From: Desulfobacula sp.
GTDB taxonomy: Bacteria; Desulfobacterota; Desulfobacteria; Desulfobacterales; Desulfobacteraceae
Direction: 5' to 3'
NCBI GenBank assembly: GCA_018702715.1
Contig: JABIYQ010000561.1
Coordinates: forward strand, 1-8,012
DNA length: 8,012 nt
Part shown: positions 1 to 5,295 of the stretch, in pieces
Numbering within the stretch: position 1 is the stretch's first letter
Layout of the letters: each line of letters begins with the position of its first letter
The notes under the pieces: model-generated
The model's input: the letters and a program-made list of their open reading frames with translations, nothing else
Databases searched by the model: none
What the model was told of the DNA's origin: nothing
Program-made: the position numbers and the translations under genes

Positions 1-45
1 AGAAAATCAATATAAAATTTTTAAAATTACACTGCATCATTTTTT

Positions 46-1485
46 TTACATGTATAGGGTAGCTCTCAGGTAAATCTGGTTTATATCAAAATCATAAAAC
101 ACATAATTTGAACTGCTTTGATAATAAAGATATCCCAAATCAAAAAACATCCAATCCCTGGGCTCAAATTTTATTGCCGGTGCAATGCCTAAAACATCAT
201 CATTCCTGTTAAAGCCATTGTACTCATTACGCTTATAAAACATACTCAGACTGGCAGACCATTTTTCAGTGAATTTCTGCCCCAGAGTAACATCAGCACC
301 AGTTGAAAGAAAACTTGAAGCACCGGCCATATCAGATTCGTGGAATTTCCGGTATCCCGTTGCCTGAATTGAGCGTTTAGCATTTAACTCATGTTGCAGT
401 CGCAGTTCAAAGGAAATACCGTCTTGATCTTTGACCGCTGGTGAGTTAAAATCCTTTTGTATATACCCTAATTTAACGATCCCGTTTGTTTTATCGGTTA
501 TTTCCCAATTCGCACCTGCATAGTACCTATTTTCAATACTGTCATTTATAATAGCGGAATCAAATTTAATATCTGAATAATTATATTCCGTAAAAAGATC
601 AACTTTGGTCCAGAATTTGTAAAATAAAGCTATGCCATATGATATGTCATTCCTGTCTCTATCAGAAACAATAGTTTCTTTATAATCCAGGCCGTAATTT
701 GATAAAGACAATTGAATTTTGAATTTCTGCGAAGGTGGATCATAGGTTGTGATAAAATCAATCAGATTATCCTGATGCCTGTAAAGTGTATCTGACAAAC
801 CATCTCCGGAGATTTCTTCTCTGGCATTAAAAATACCAATTAAATCAAAGGATAATCCAAAATTCAAATTATACTGAAAAAGAGCTTCAGCTTTGTGATT
901 TATATGATCATGTTTGGAATATTCGGAAATAAAGACGAATTCAGGTGAATATAAAAAATAAGTCTGGTAACGTCTGGTGCCGCCTTCAGGCTTGACGCGG
1001 CTCAAGTGAAGTCCACCGGCAGAAGTTATGGTTGTATCGATTTGTAATTGTTTTACTTTGTTTCCAGGGAATACAAGCCAGATCCCCGGGGTTATGGTAC
1101 TGATAAGTGATGACTTTTTATTTGAATTAGTGGCAAAAAGATTGTCAGTATAGAGTTCTTCAAGAATTATAAAAGGGTGAAATATACCACCGCCCTCTGC
1201 GCCGAGAATATCAGAACTTATACCTCCTTCAGTCTGCCCACCAGGTACCGAACCTCCAGGTACTGAACCTCCAGGAATTGTCTCTGATCCTCCAGGTACT
1301 GACCCTCCAGGGATTGTTTCTGACCCTGAAGGAATTGTCTCTGATCCTGAAGGGATTGTCTCTGATCCTGAAGGGATTGTTTCCTGGCCAATGGGAGTAG
1401 AATCCGCAGCATAGGCAAATTGGAATATTATGGTAATAGAAAATACCATCAAAATTAGTTGGATGAACTTTTTATTACTTTTCAT
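46..1485 (-). CDS. Outer-membrane beta-barrel protein, putative porin 2 (BBP2)-like, exopolysaccharide-locus type
   Basis: The 479-residue product is probably exported and inserted in the outer membrane. Residues 1-26 form a Sec signal peptide (positive MKSNKK, hydrophobic core, AYA cleavage site before ADS). Residues 35-83 are a Gly/Pro/Ser-rich tandem repeat. From about residue 100 the protein is made of alternating amphipathic, aromatic-rich stretches typical of beta strands, ending IYLRATLYM. The first strand region (ILEELYTDNLFATNS, then TITPGIWLVFPG) resembles the start of putative beta-barrel porin 2 proteins, which are common in exopolysaccharide and PEP-CTERM loci. I chose the second Met as start: GGAG at 1492-1495 lies 6 nt before it, while the ATG at 1497, 12 bp upstream, has no Shine-Dalgarno and itself overlaps that GGAG. 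A role in polysaccharide passage or anchoring is inference from the neighbourhood. The barrel call is fairly sure and the exact family less so. Confidence 0.8.
   Translation of the reverse strand: MKSNKKFIQLILMVFSITIIFQFAYAADSTPIGQETIPSGSETIPSGSETIPSGSETIPGGSVPGGSETIPGGSVPGGSVPGGQTEGGISSDILGAEGGGIFHPFIILEELYTDNLFATNSNKKSSLISTITPGIWLVFPGNKVKQLQIDTTITSAGGLHLSRVKPEGGTRRYQTYFLYSPEFVFISEYSKHDHINHKAEALFQYNLNFGLSFDLIGIFNAREEISGDGLSDTLYRHQDNLIDFITTYDPPSQKFKIQLSLSNYGLDYKETIVSDRDRNDISYGIALFYKFWTKVDLFTEYNYSDIKFDSAIINDSIENRYYAGANWEITDKTNGIVKLGYIQKDFNSPAVKDQDGISFELRLQHELNAKRSIQATGYRKFHESDMAGASSFLSTGADVTLGQKFTEKWSASLSMFYKRNEYNGFNRNDDVLGIAPAIKFEPRDWMFFDLGYLYYQSSSNYVFYDFDINQIYLRATLYM
1237..1383 (-). repeat. 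In-frame tandem repeat coding for ETIPSGS / SVPGG units
   Basis: Residues 35-83 of the beta-barrel protein consist of four ETIP(S/G)GS heptads, then alternating SVPGG and ETIPGG units. At DNA level the heptad part is a nearly exact 21-bp repeat, and the SVPGG part has a shorter 12-15 bp period. The repeat lies between the signal peptide and the barrel, so it would be a flexible, probably periplasmic extension. Copy number could vary by slippage. Confidence 0.9.
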
Positions 1486-1611
1486 TTTGTACTCCATTAT
1501 GATGTCACAAAATTGAATTGTTCATTTAAAAATTCAAAAACAGATTTGCCATAATCATAATATATTGATTGAAAAACAGCTTAATATTTACCAGGATATA
1601 TTGTCAATAGA

Positions 1612-1646
1612 AAAAAGCCTTGAAAGGTCAATTAACAAGGCTTTTT
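1612..1646 (-). terminator. Intrinsic terminator after the secreted repeat protein gene
   Basis: A perfect 11-bp inverted repeat, AAAAAGCCTTG and CAAGGCTTTTT, is separated by a 13-nt loop. On the minus strand it is followed by TTTTTT. It lies about 100 bp past the stop at 1749 and before the beta-barrel gene, so the two genes are probably separate transcripts. The flanking A and T runs would let it work in both directions. The rest of 1486-1748 is AT-rich and shows no gene. Confidence 0.85.
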
Positions 1647-1748
1647 ATTAAATTTCCAAAGTGAATTTCAATGGATTATCAGTCGTGTCCGGATCTCCTT
1701 ATTCAACTTTTATCCAAGGGTTTGATTTTATAAAGTTTTCTCCAGTTC

Positions 1749-2417
1749 TTATATGGTGCTTGGACTAAATGGTTTTGGATCTTTTCTAGGGGAGATGCTT
1801 CCTACCCGGCCCGGAGCTGCTGTTGCAACAGGGGTATACCCTAATCCAATGTCTTTTAAGCATGGTGTCTGGGCAATTTCATCACTGGAATAAATAGGAT
1901 CACATATGGCAGTTAAAGTTTTTGCATCTGCAACCGCTTTTGCAAGAACCTGTTTGTTGATATCGCTTTGAGTGGAGTACATGCAAAGTTGATCCAGTTC
2001 GATTTTCCCACCATGGCCGAGTACCTTTTTAATAACAGAGTAGGGACTATATCCCTGGTCCACAGCAATTTTTATTACCTCGCCAGGAGGGGCGGATGAC
2101 TCCATTGCATTTTTAATGGCATTATCCAATGCAGAAGTGTCGTTAGTTGCGTATCCTAATCCTGAATATTGGCCCGTGGTTTTTATCCGCCCTTGCTGAA
2201 GGGCTTCTACATATTCTTGCTCCCAGTCATTTGCCGGTAAACCGTCCTCTGAGATTTCTGTTACAACGCCCTCTGAGCCTTCAGGCACAACACCTTGTGA
2301 ACCTTCCGGTACAACGACCTGTGAACCTTCCGGTACAACTTCCTGTGTAAAGGCGACATTTGAAAAGACAGTCAATCCGATTATCAGTATGCTTGTTGTC
2401 AATATTTTTTTCATCAT
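1749..2417 (-). CDS. Secreted protein of unknown function with N-terminal VVPEGSQ repeats
   Basis: I do not recognise a named family. The 222-residue product has a signal peptide (MMKKILTTS, hydrophobic ILIIGLTVF, probable cleavage after about residue 22-25). Four 8-residue units follow at residues 26-57 (VVPEGSQ three times with slight variation, then VVTEISE). The remaining 165 residues look mainly helical, with three Cys (in DQLCMYS, AICDP and TPCLKD) and a Pro/Ser/Lys-rich tail. The part containing GYSPYSVIKKVLGHGG and KAVADAKTLTAICDP reads like a small helical repeat domain. A TTG at 2426 could extend the frame by three codons, and ATG at 2414 is equally possible. I prefer ATG 2417 because AAGG precedes it by 9 nt and it begins the signal peptide. 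A sigma-54 promoter lies upstream and a hairpin terminator downstream, so it is a single-gene transcript. Confidence 0.75.
   Translation of the reverse strand: MMKKILTTSILIIGLTVFSNVAFTQEVVPEGSQVVVPEGSQGVVPEGSEGVVTEISEDGLPANDWEQEYVEALQQGRIKTTGQYSGLGYATNDTSALDNAIKNAMESSAPPGEVIKIAVDQGYSPYSVIKKVLGHGGKIELDQLCMYSTQSDINKQVLAKAVADAKTLTAICDPIYSSDEIAQTPCLKDIGLGYTPVATAAPGRVGSISPRKDPKPFSPSTI
2247..2342 (-). repeat. In-frame 24-bp tandem repeat coding for VVPEGSQ units
   Basis: There are four 8-residue units directly after the signal peptide, the last degenerate (VVTEISE). Two central copies share the DNA string GAACCTTCCGGTACAAC on the plus strand, so the duplication is recent. The P-E-G-S core resembles the P-S-G-S core of the repeat in the neighbouring beta-barrel gene, although the period differs (24 versus 21 bp). 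Confidence 0.85.
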
Positions 2418-2480
2418 AGCTTCCAACCTTTTCTAAAATATTTCGTTGTGTCTTGCTTAACCGTTGTATGCATTTTTATA

Positions 2481-2497
2481 AAGCAATTAGTGTGCCA
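2481..2497 (-). promoter_or_regulatory. Sigma-54 (RpoN) promoter, -24/-12 element
   Basis: The minus strand reads TGGCACACTAATTGCTT. This matches the sigma-54 consensus TGGCAC-N5-TTGC[A/T] at every conserved position, with the required spacing. Transcription would start near 2470, about 50 nt before the ATG at 2417, which leaves a normal leader containing the AAGG/GGAAG ribosome binding region. The match is seen directly. Activity would require an enhancer-binding protein that is not in this window. Confidence 0.8.
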
Positions 2498-2541
2498 GGT
2501 CCAAGACATTCACTTTGTAAGCCAGACGAAAATATTAATTG

Positions 2542-2559
2542 AACAATTATGTAACAATT
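2542..2559 (-). promoter_or_regulatory. Possible activator site: AATTGTT direct repeat upstream of the sigma-54 promoter
   Basis: AATTGTT occurs twice on the minus strand (2542-2548 and 2553-2559) with an 11-bp period, about one helical turn, some 70-90 bp before the predicted start of transcription. Position and phasing would suit an enhancer-binding protein. The region is very AT-rich, so chance is a serious alternative. Confidence 0.25.
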
Positions 2560-2604
2560 TATAACTTTTATTTCTCAATTTTGTGAAAATATTTTTATTC
2601 AACA

Positions 2605-2976
2605 TTATTGGGTTCCCCTCTCTAACTCTCTTAAAAAGGAAAGAATTTCCATTGAATTTTTATTTCTGCCGTTGCCATAGGAGCTAAAAGCAATCCCGGT
2701 CTGGTAGCGGTAACTTTGTTCCGGGTTTTTTGATATCCATTTGACATCGGCAATGATCTCAGGCTCAATCTGCATTCCTGGGATATTGACCTTTACTATC
2801 AGCCGGGCACCTACTGCAAGCCTCTGATCGCACAAAAAATTTACGCCTCCCCGGCTCATATTGATGACCGGATAATAGTCATCTGTATATTTGCTTCGGC
2901 CGAAAAAACGGGGTTTGTTTTTATAATAAATAATAGTGCCCGGGATACTGAACCTTTTGCAGCTTCTTTTTTTCAA
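2605..2976 (-). CDS. PilZ-domain protein (c-di-GMP binding)
   Basis: The 123-residue product is essentially a single PilZ domain. It has both c-di-GMP contact motifs: RxxxR at residues 4-8 (RSCKR) and N-x-S-x-x-G at residues 39-44 (NMSRGG). The middle (RLIVKVNIPG, EIIADVKWIS, YRYQTGIAFSS) fits the beta-barrel core. There is no membrane segment, so it should be cytoplasmic. I chose the TTG at 2976 because AAGGGAGG ends 7 nt before it. The longer frame from TTG 2994 would put that ribosome binding site inside the coding sequence. A strong sigma-70-type promoter lies just upstream, so expression may be constitutive and separate from the RiPP/exopolysaccharide run. Such proteins often link c-di-GMP to surface polysaccharide or motility. 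The specific target here is unknown. Confidence 0.9.
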   Translation of the reverse strand: MKKRSCKRFSIPGTIIYYKNKPRFFGRSKYTDDYYPVINMSRGGVNFLCDQRLAVGARLIVKVNIPGMQIEPEIIADVKWISKNPEQSYRYQTGIAFSSYGNGRNKNSMEILSFLRELERGTQ

Positions 2977-2983
2977 TGCAGGG

Positions 2984-2991
2984 CCTCCCTT
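2984..2991 (-). promoter_or_regulatory. Strong ribosome binding site that sets the PilZ start
   Basis: AAGGGAGG on the minus strand is followed by CCCTGCA and then TTG AAA AAA. It is near-perfect in sequence and spacing for the TTG at 2976. It overlaps the upstream TTG (2994) frame, which therefore is unlikely to be the start. Confidence 0.85.
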
Positions 2992-3016
2992 CAAATGCTT
3001 TATGCAATAGTCTAAT

Positions 3017-3044
3017 ATTATACAATATTAAAATAACATATCAA
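3017..3044 (-). promoter_or_regulatory. Sigma-70-type promoter for the PilZ gene
   Basis: On the minus strand a TTGATA -35 box (3039-3044) and a perfect TATAAT -10 box (3017-3022) are separated by 16 bp. Transcription would start near 3010, giving a leader of about 34 nt to the TTG at 2976, with the ribosome binding site inside it. Confidence 0.8.
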
Positions 3045-3095
3045 CTTAAAAAATGTTTAAAGAAGCTTTTGAGGTGCTGTTTGACAAATATAGGT

Positions 3096-3454
3096 TTATA
3101 TTATGACGAAATATGTCACATTCTTATTATATATAACCACCTGCCATTGAGAACCATATAGCCTTGCTGATAATTTCACGATGGGTGATTTACCAGAGCC
3201 GTTCTCACCTGCAAGAGCAATAGTTTCTCTTGATTTTATAGAAAAATTTACACAATTAATAACATTTTTTACATAATTCTGGTAAAAAAAACTCATATTT
3301 TTAAACTCAAGGCTTATTTTTCGGTTGTAAATTCTATTTCTGGTACATTAGAGGGAATTTCTGGTTCAGGGCCTGGGGTTTCAGTTTTAAAATTCATAAG
3401 GCTGGGATAAGAATAAATTACCATGTCTTCCAAGGTGATCGTTCCCTGGCAGTC
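3096..3454 (-). pseudogene. Decayed ABC exporter fragment (end of membrane domain, linker and start of ATPase domain)
   Basis: Two frames read as successive parts of one ABC exporter. From 3454 the first gives GTITLEDMVIY, which resembles the last membrane-domain stretch (G-x-I-T-L-G-D-M-V) of peptide-type exporters. It continues through a Pro/Glu-rich linker (PGPEPEIPSNVPEIEF) to a TAA at 3314-3316. The second frame resumes there with ISLEFKNMSF, then NFSIKSRETIALAGENGSGKS, and fades out after ARLYGSQ. Adding one A to the A5 run at 3317-3321 joins the frames as TEK-ISLEFKNMSF. Walker A reads GKSP instead of GKST. About 35 residues normally lying between DMVIY and the linker seem missing, and everything after Walker A (Q-loop, signature, Walker B) is absent. 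It follows the RiPP terminator on the same strand, so it is probably the relic of that cluster's exporter. Confidence 0.75.
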
Positions 3455-3475
3455 TTAAAGGTAATATACACAAAA

Positions 3476-3515
3476 CAAAAAAAAGACAGCGAGCTTTTAA
3501 AGCCCTCTGTCTTTT
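3476..3515 (-). terminator. Intrinsic terminator closing the RiPP/exopolysaccharide run
   Basis: AAAAGACAG (3481-3489) pairs perfectly with CTGTCTTTT (3507-3515). A small internal mismatch and a GCT/AGC upper stem lie between them. Read on the minus strand, the right arm is followed by an extended T tract (8 T, then G, then TTTT). It lies about 85 bp past the stop of the candidate precursor gene. The 3542-3600 stretch in between is AT-rich, with only a weak ATTAAG/CTTAAT inverted repeat. Confidence 0.8.
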
Positions 3516-3600
3516 AAAAAAAATAGCATAAAAATTTATATCAAATCAATTTTTCTTCATTAAGCCAACTGCGAAAACTTAATTGCCTAATGCAGATTAA

Positions 3601-3741
3601 TTATCCTTGGCCGTTTTCATCGCCTTGGCCAGTCCAAGATTTCCATCCACCACTCACATTTAAAACAGTTTCATTTGTTTCTGCAAAACTTATTACTTTA
3701 AGTTCAGGTTTCACCCATTCTTTTGTCGAAGTAGGTTCCAT
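3601..3741 (-). CDS. Candidate RiPP precursor peptide, lasso-leader-like, 46 residues
   Basis: This short gene directly follows a PqqD-like gene. The peptide begins MEPTSTKEW and contains W9-V-K-P12-E-L14, a form of the aromatic-x-x-P-x-L leader motif that PqqD-type domains bind in lasso precursors. V-I-S-F-A-E-T follows, comparable to the V-L-x-V-x-x-T of paeninodin-type leaders. The presumed core is Gly/Trp-rich: SGGWKSWTGQGDENGQG (residues 30-46). The start is the ATG at 3741, because GGAG at 3750-3753 lies 8 nt before it. An in-frame ATG at 3801 would add 20 residues but has no ribosome binding site. No Asp or Glu falls at position 7-9 counted from either Gly of the GG pair, so a canonical lasso ring is not predicted. 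Candidate phosphorylation sites for the nearby kinase are S30, S35 and T37. Cleavage after the GG is possible but unproven. Confidence 0.6.
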   Translation of the reverse strand: MEPTSTKEWVKPELKVISFAETNETVLNVSGGWKSWTGQGDENGQG

Positions 3742-3749
3742 TTTTATAA

Positions 3750-3753
3750 CTCC
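3750..3753 (-). promoter_or_regulatory. Ribosome binding site that sets the precursor start
   Basis: GGAG on the minus strand is followed by 8 nt and then ATG at 3741. No comparable site precedes the in-frame ATG at 3801, so the short 46-residue reading is preferred. Confidence 0.6.
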
Positions 3754-3899
3754 ATTTATATGGTTTGTATATTTCGTATATTTAATTTGTGCAACAACCA
3801 TACCACATTAAACCAGAAAAAAAAATATTAAGTTTAAAAATTAATGATTTAGGTTATTTATGAAAATAGTATCTTAGTAAATTTCAAACAGATTTTTTG

Positions 3900-4196
3900 T
3901 TATAATTTTACTAAAAAACCCAATTTTAACAATTTTTCCACAAGTTCAACCACATCCTCTTTTATATGATCAAATGAAATATTAAAGTCTTTTGCTGTTT
4001 CAGCGATAACAGTATCAAGAGATTTTGTGCCGTCTAATTTTTCCCAGATGGCAATTCCAGTGACATTTAAGGAGAACATCTCAGCATCAAGATCTCCAAT
4101 TCCATCATTAAGCGGAACTATTATAAGGTCGTCTTCAATTTTTCTTGTAATGACCTGGTCAGAAGTTTTGTAATATGTTTTTAAGTTAACAGCCAT
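3900..4196 (-). CDS. PqqD-family peptide chaperone (RiPP recognition element)
   Basis: The 98-residue protein has the PqqD fold pattern: an N-terminal beta part (VITRKIEDDLIIVPLN), the hallmark F-S-L-N-V-T-G-I-A-I-W at residues 41-51, then a helical C-terminus (LDTVIAETAKDFN and EDVVELVEKLLKLGFL). PqqD domains bind the leader of a ribosomal peptide and deliver it to tailoring enzymes. Its length is normal for a stand-alone protein. The ATG overlaps the end of the kinase gene by 11 bp, and its GAGG ribosome site lies inside that gene, so the two are translationally coupled. The candidate precursor follows 158 bp downstream. In some exopolysaccharide loci PqqD-like and HprK-like genes travel together without an obvious peptide, so a role outside RiPP synthesis remains possible. 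Confidence 0.85.
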   Translation of the reverse strand: MAVNLKTYYKTSDQVITRKIEDDLIIVPLNDGIGDLDAEMFSLNVTGIAIWEKLDGTKSLDTVIAETAKDFNISFDHIKEDVVELVEKLLKLGFLVKL

Positions 4197-5136
4197 TTGA
4201 CCTCATGTTTTTATCTTTATGAAATAATTCATCTATTAATTCACATATTTCGCCGGATAAATCAAATTTTGTTTTATAGCATTGTGTACTATTAATAATT
4301 TCTTCAAGTGTTTTAAGGGTTGAAATCCACTCCTGTCCACTCAAAAAGGGCCTCACAAGGGATGTGATAAGGTCCTGTAATATTTGGCTTCTATTCTCAA
4401 TTTTTTGAATGGAATTATTTTTTGATTTCTCAAGAAACAGAATGGCTTTTAAAGGAGCTATAGCTGGCGAGACATCCGGAACAGTTCCATGGCACCAACT
4501 GCCATATATGTAAAATTCTTTATTTTTTTTAATAAACATTCTGTCATCGCATAGTATTTCAAACCCTTTGTTTTTCAGCATTTGTGAAAGCGTACTCTTT
4601 CCAGCACCTGATTCTCCTGTTATCAATATACCATTTCCATAAATATCAAATCCATTTGAATGAAGAATAAGTCCTTTTCTATTGCACAAAAGCTTTGAAA
4701 AAAGAATCTGATCTGAATTGAAAAGTGTCAAAGCCTCAAAACAGCCATTTTTATATTTTTTCTCATCAATGCCGGGTGAATAGGTATGAATTATAGAGTG
4801 GTCTTTATTAAATATGGCGGTAGCAGGATGTCCTATATCCATAGGATAAACAGGTGTGTATTTATAAATCCAATAGTTTTCAGATTGTATAATGTGCCAT
4901 TGCGCATTTTTATAAATTTCTTTTTTAGAGGAGTCTAAATATTGTGAGAGATCCGGCAAGTGAAAATGTTGGTAGATAGTGATATTCTCCCTTCCAGGCC
5001 CTTTGACTTCAAACAGCTTAAATTTTGGGTGAAATGTATTTTCATTAAAGGGAAAATCTGAGATCACCTTAATAGTTATCCCCACAGCTTTGTAATATTT
5101 AATATTGGTTTTCATTTTATGAGTATTTGAACACAT
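4186..5136 (-). CDS. HPr-kinase-like (HprK C-terminal domain) protein, possible peptide kinase
   Basis: The 316-residue product carries the C-terminal catalytic signature of HPr kinase. GLILHS (155-160) is followed by GNGILITGESGAGKST (167-182), whose P-loop is G174 to S181, and then by the acidic pair in ILCDDRMFI (D197, D198). The N-terminal 150 residues do not resemble the regulatory domain of true HPr kinase/phosphorylase, and no HPr or PTS gene is near. Relatives in paeninodin-type lasso clusters phosphorylate a Ser of the precursor, and HprK-related kinases are also frequent in exopolysaccharide loci. Coupling to PqqD and the nearby peptide favours a peptide substrate, but that is inference. 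I see no good ribosome site at ATG 5136 or at the next Met (5115), so the exact start is uncertain. A 126-bp palindromic element lies just upstream. Confidence 0.8.
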   Translation of the reverse strand: MCSNTHKMKTNIKYYKAVGITIKVISDFPFNENTFHPKFKLFEVKGPGRENITIYQHFHLPDLSQYLDSSKKEIYKNAQWHIIQSENYWIYKYTPVYPMDIGHPATAIFNKDHSIIHTYSPGIDEKKYKNGCFEALTLFNSDQILFSKLLCNRKGLILHSNGFDIYGNGILITGESGAGKSTLSQMLKNKGFEILCDDRMFIKKNKEFYIYGSWCHGTVPDVSPAIAPLKAILFLEKSKNNSIQKIENRSQILQDLITSLVRPFLSGQEWISTLKTLEEIINSTQCYKTKFDLSGEICELIDELFHKDKNMRSNGC

Positions 5137-5166
5137 TGTAGTTATTTATGGCCTGACCGGAAACCC

Positions 5167-5292
5167 GTGTTTGGGCGAAAAATTTCCCATATACAAGGCG
5201 CAAGAAAGTTTGAAACCGGAGTGTACTCCTGTACATGAGGATTTCAAACTTTTGCAGCAACGCAGTAGATGGGTGAGTTTTCGTTCAAACAC
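5167..5292 (-). repeat. 126-bp palindromic intergenic element (REP/MITE-like)
   Basis: This is a nearly symmetric inverted structure filling the gap between the protease and kinase genes. The outer arms, GTGTTTGGGCGAAAA (from 5167) and TTTTCGTTCAAACAC (to 5292), pair with few mismatches and extend inward to CCCAT/ATGGG. The inner arms GTTTGAAA (5208-5215) and TTTCAAAC (5242-5249) are perfect. At the centre, TGTAC-TCCT-GTACA (5222-5235) is a perfect stem with a four-base loop. All arms share a centre near 5229, so the transcript could fold into one long hairpin. It ends 3 bp past the protease stop. I recall similar palindromic intergenic sequences being widespread in Desulfobacterales, but cannot verify this here. 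It could attenuate or stabilise the mRNA. Confidence 0.75.
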
Positions 5293-5295
5293 TAT

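Noticed and set aside
1218..1418. Short open frame across the beta-barrel repeat (Gln/Leu/Glu-rich product)
   Set aside because: It is only another frame of the 21-bp tandem repeat, and repetitive DNA stays open in several frames.
1513..1537. TTGAATT/AATTCAA inverted repeat in the beta-barrel leader
   Set aside because: It is short, made only of weak pairs around an 11-nt AT-rich spacer, and is likely by chance in this composition.
1535..1551. Sigma-54-like element before the beta-barrel gene (TGGCAAATCTGTTTTTG)
   Set aside because: The -24 half and spacing fit, but the -12 GC is replaced by TT, and that GC is normally essential. It could be a lost copy of the promoter seen at 2481.
1237..2342. 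CRISPR-like array
   Set aside because: The repeats are in-frame coding tandem units without unique spacers.
2147..2350. Plus-strand open frame across the VVPEGSQ repeat
   Set aside because: It is antisense to a gene with a signal peptide, promoter and terminator. Its length comes from the repeat.
3601..3741. Canonical lasso peptide
   Set aside because: There is no ring acceptor at position 7-9 after a plausible first residue, and no cyclase or transglutaminase-like protease is in the window.
3766..3794. Possible sigma-70 promoter for the peptide gene (TTGCAC, 17 bp, TATACA)
   Set aside because: The -35 box matches only half the consensus, and the start would fall only a few bases before the ribosome site. 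Read-through from the upstream operon is simpler.
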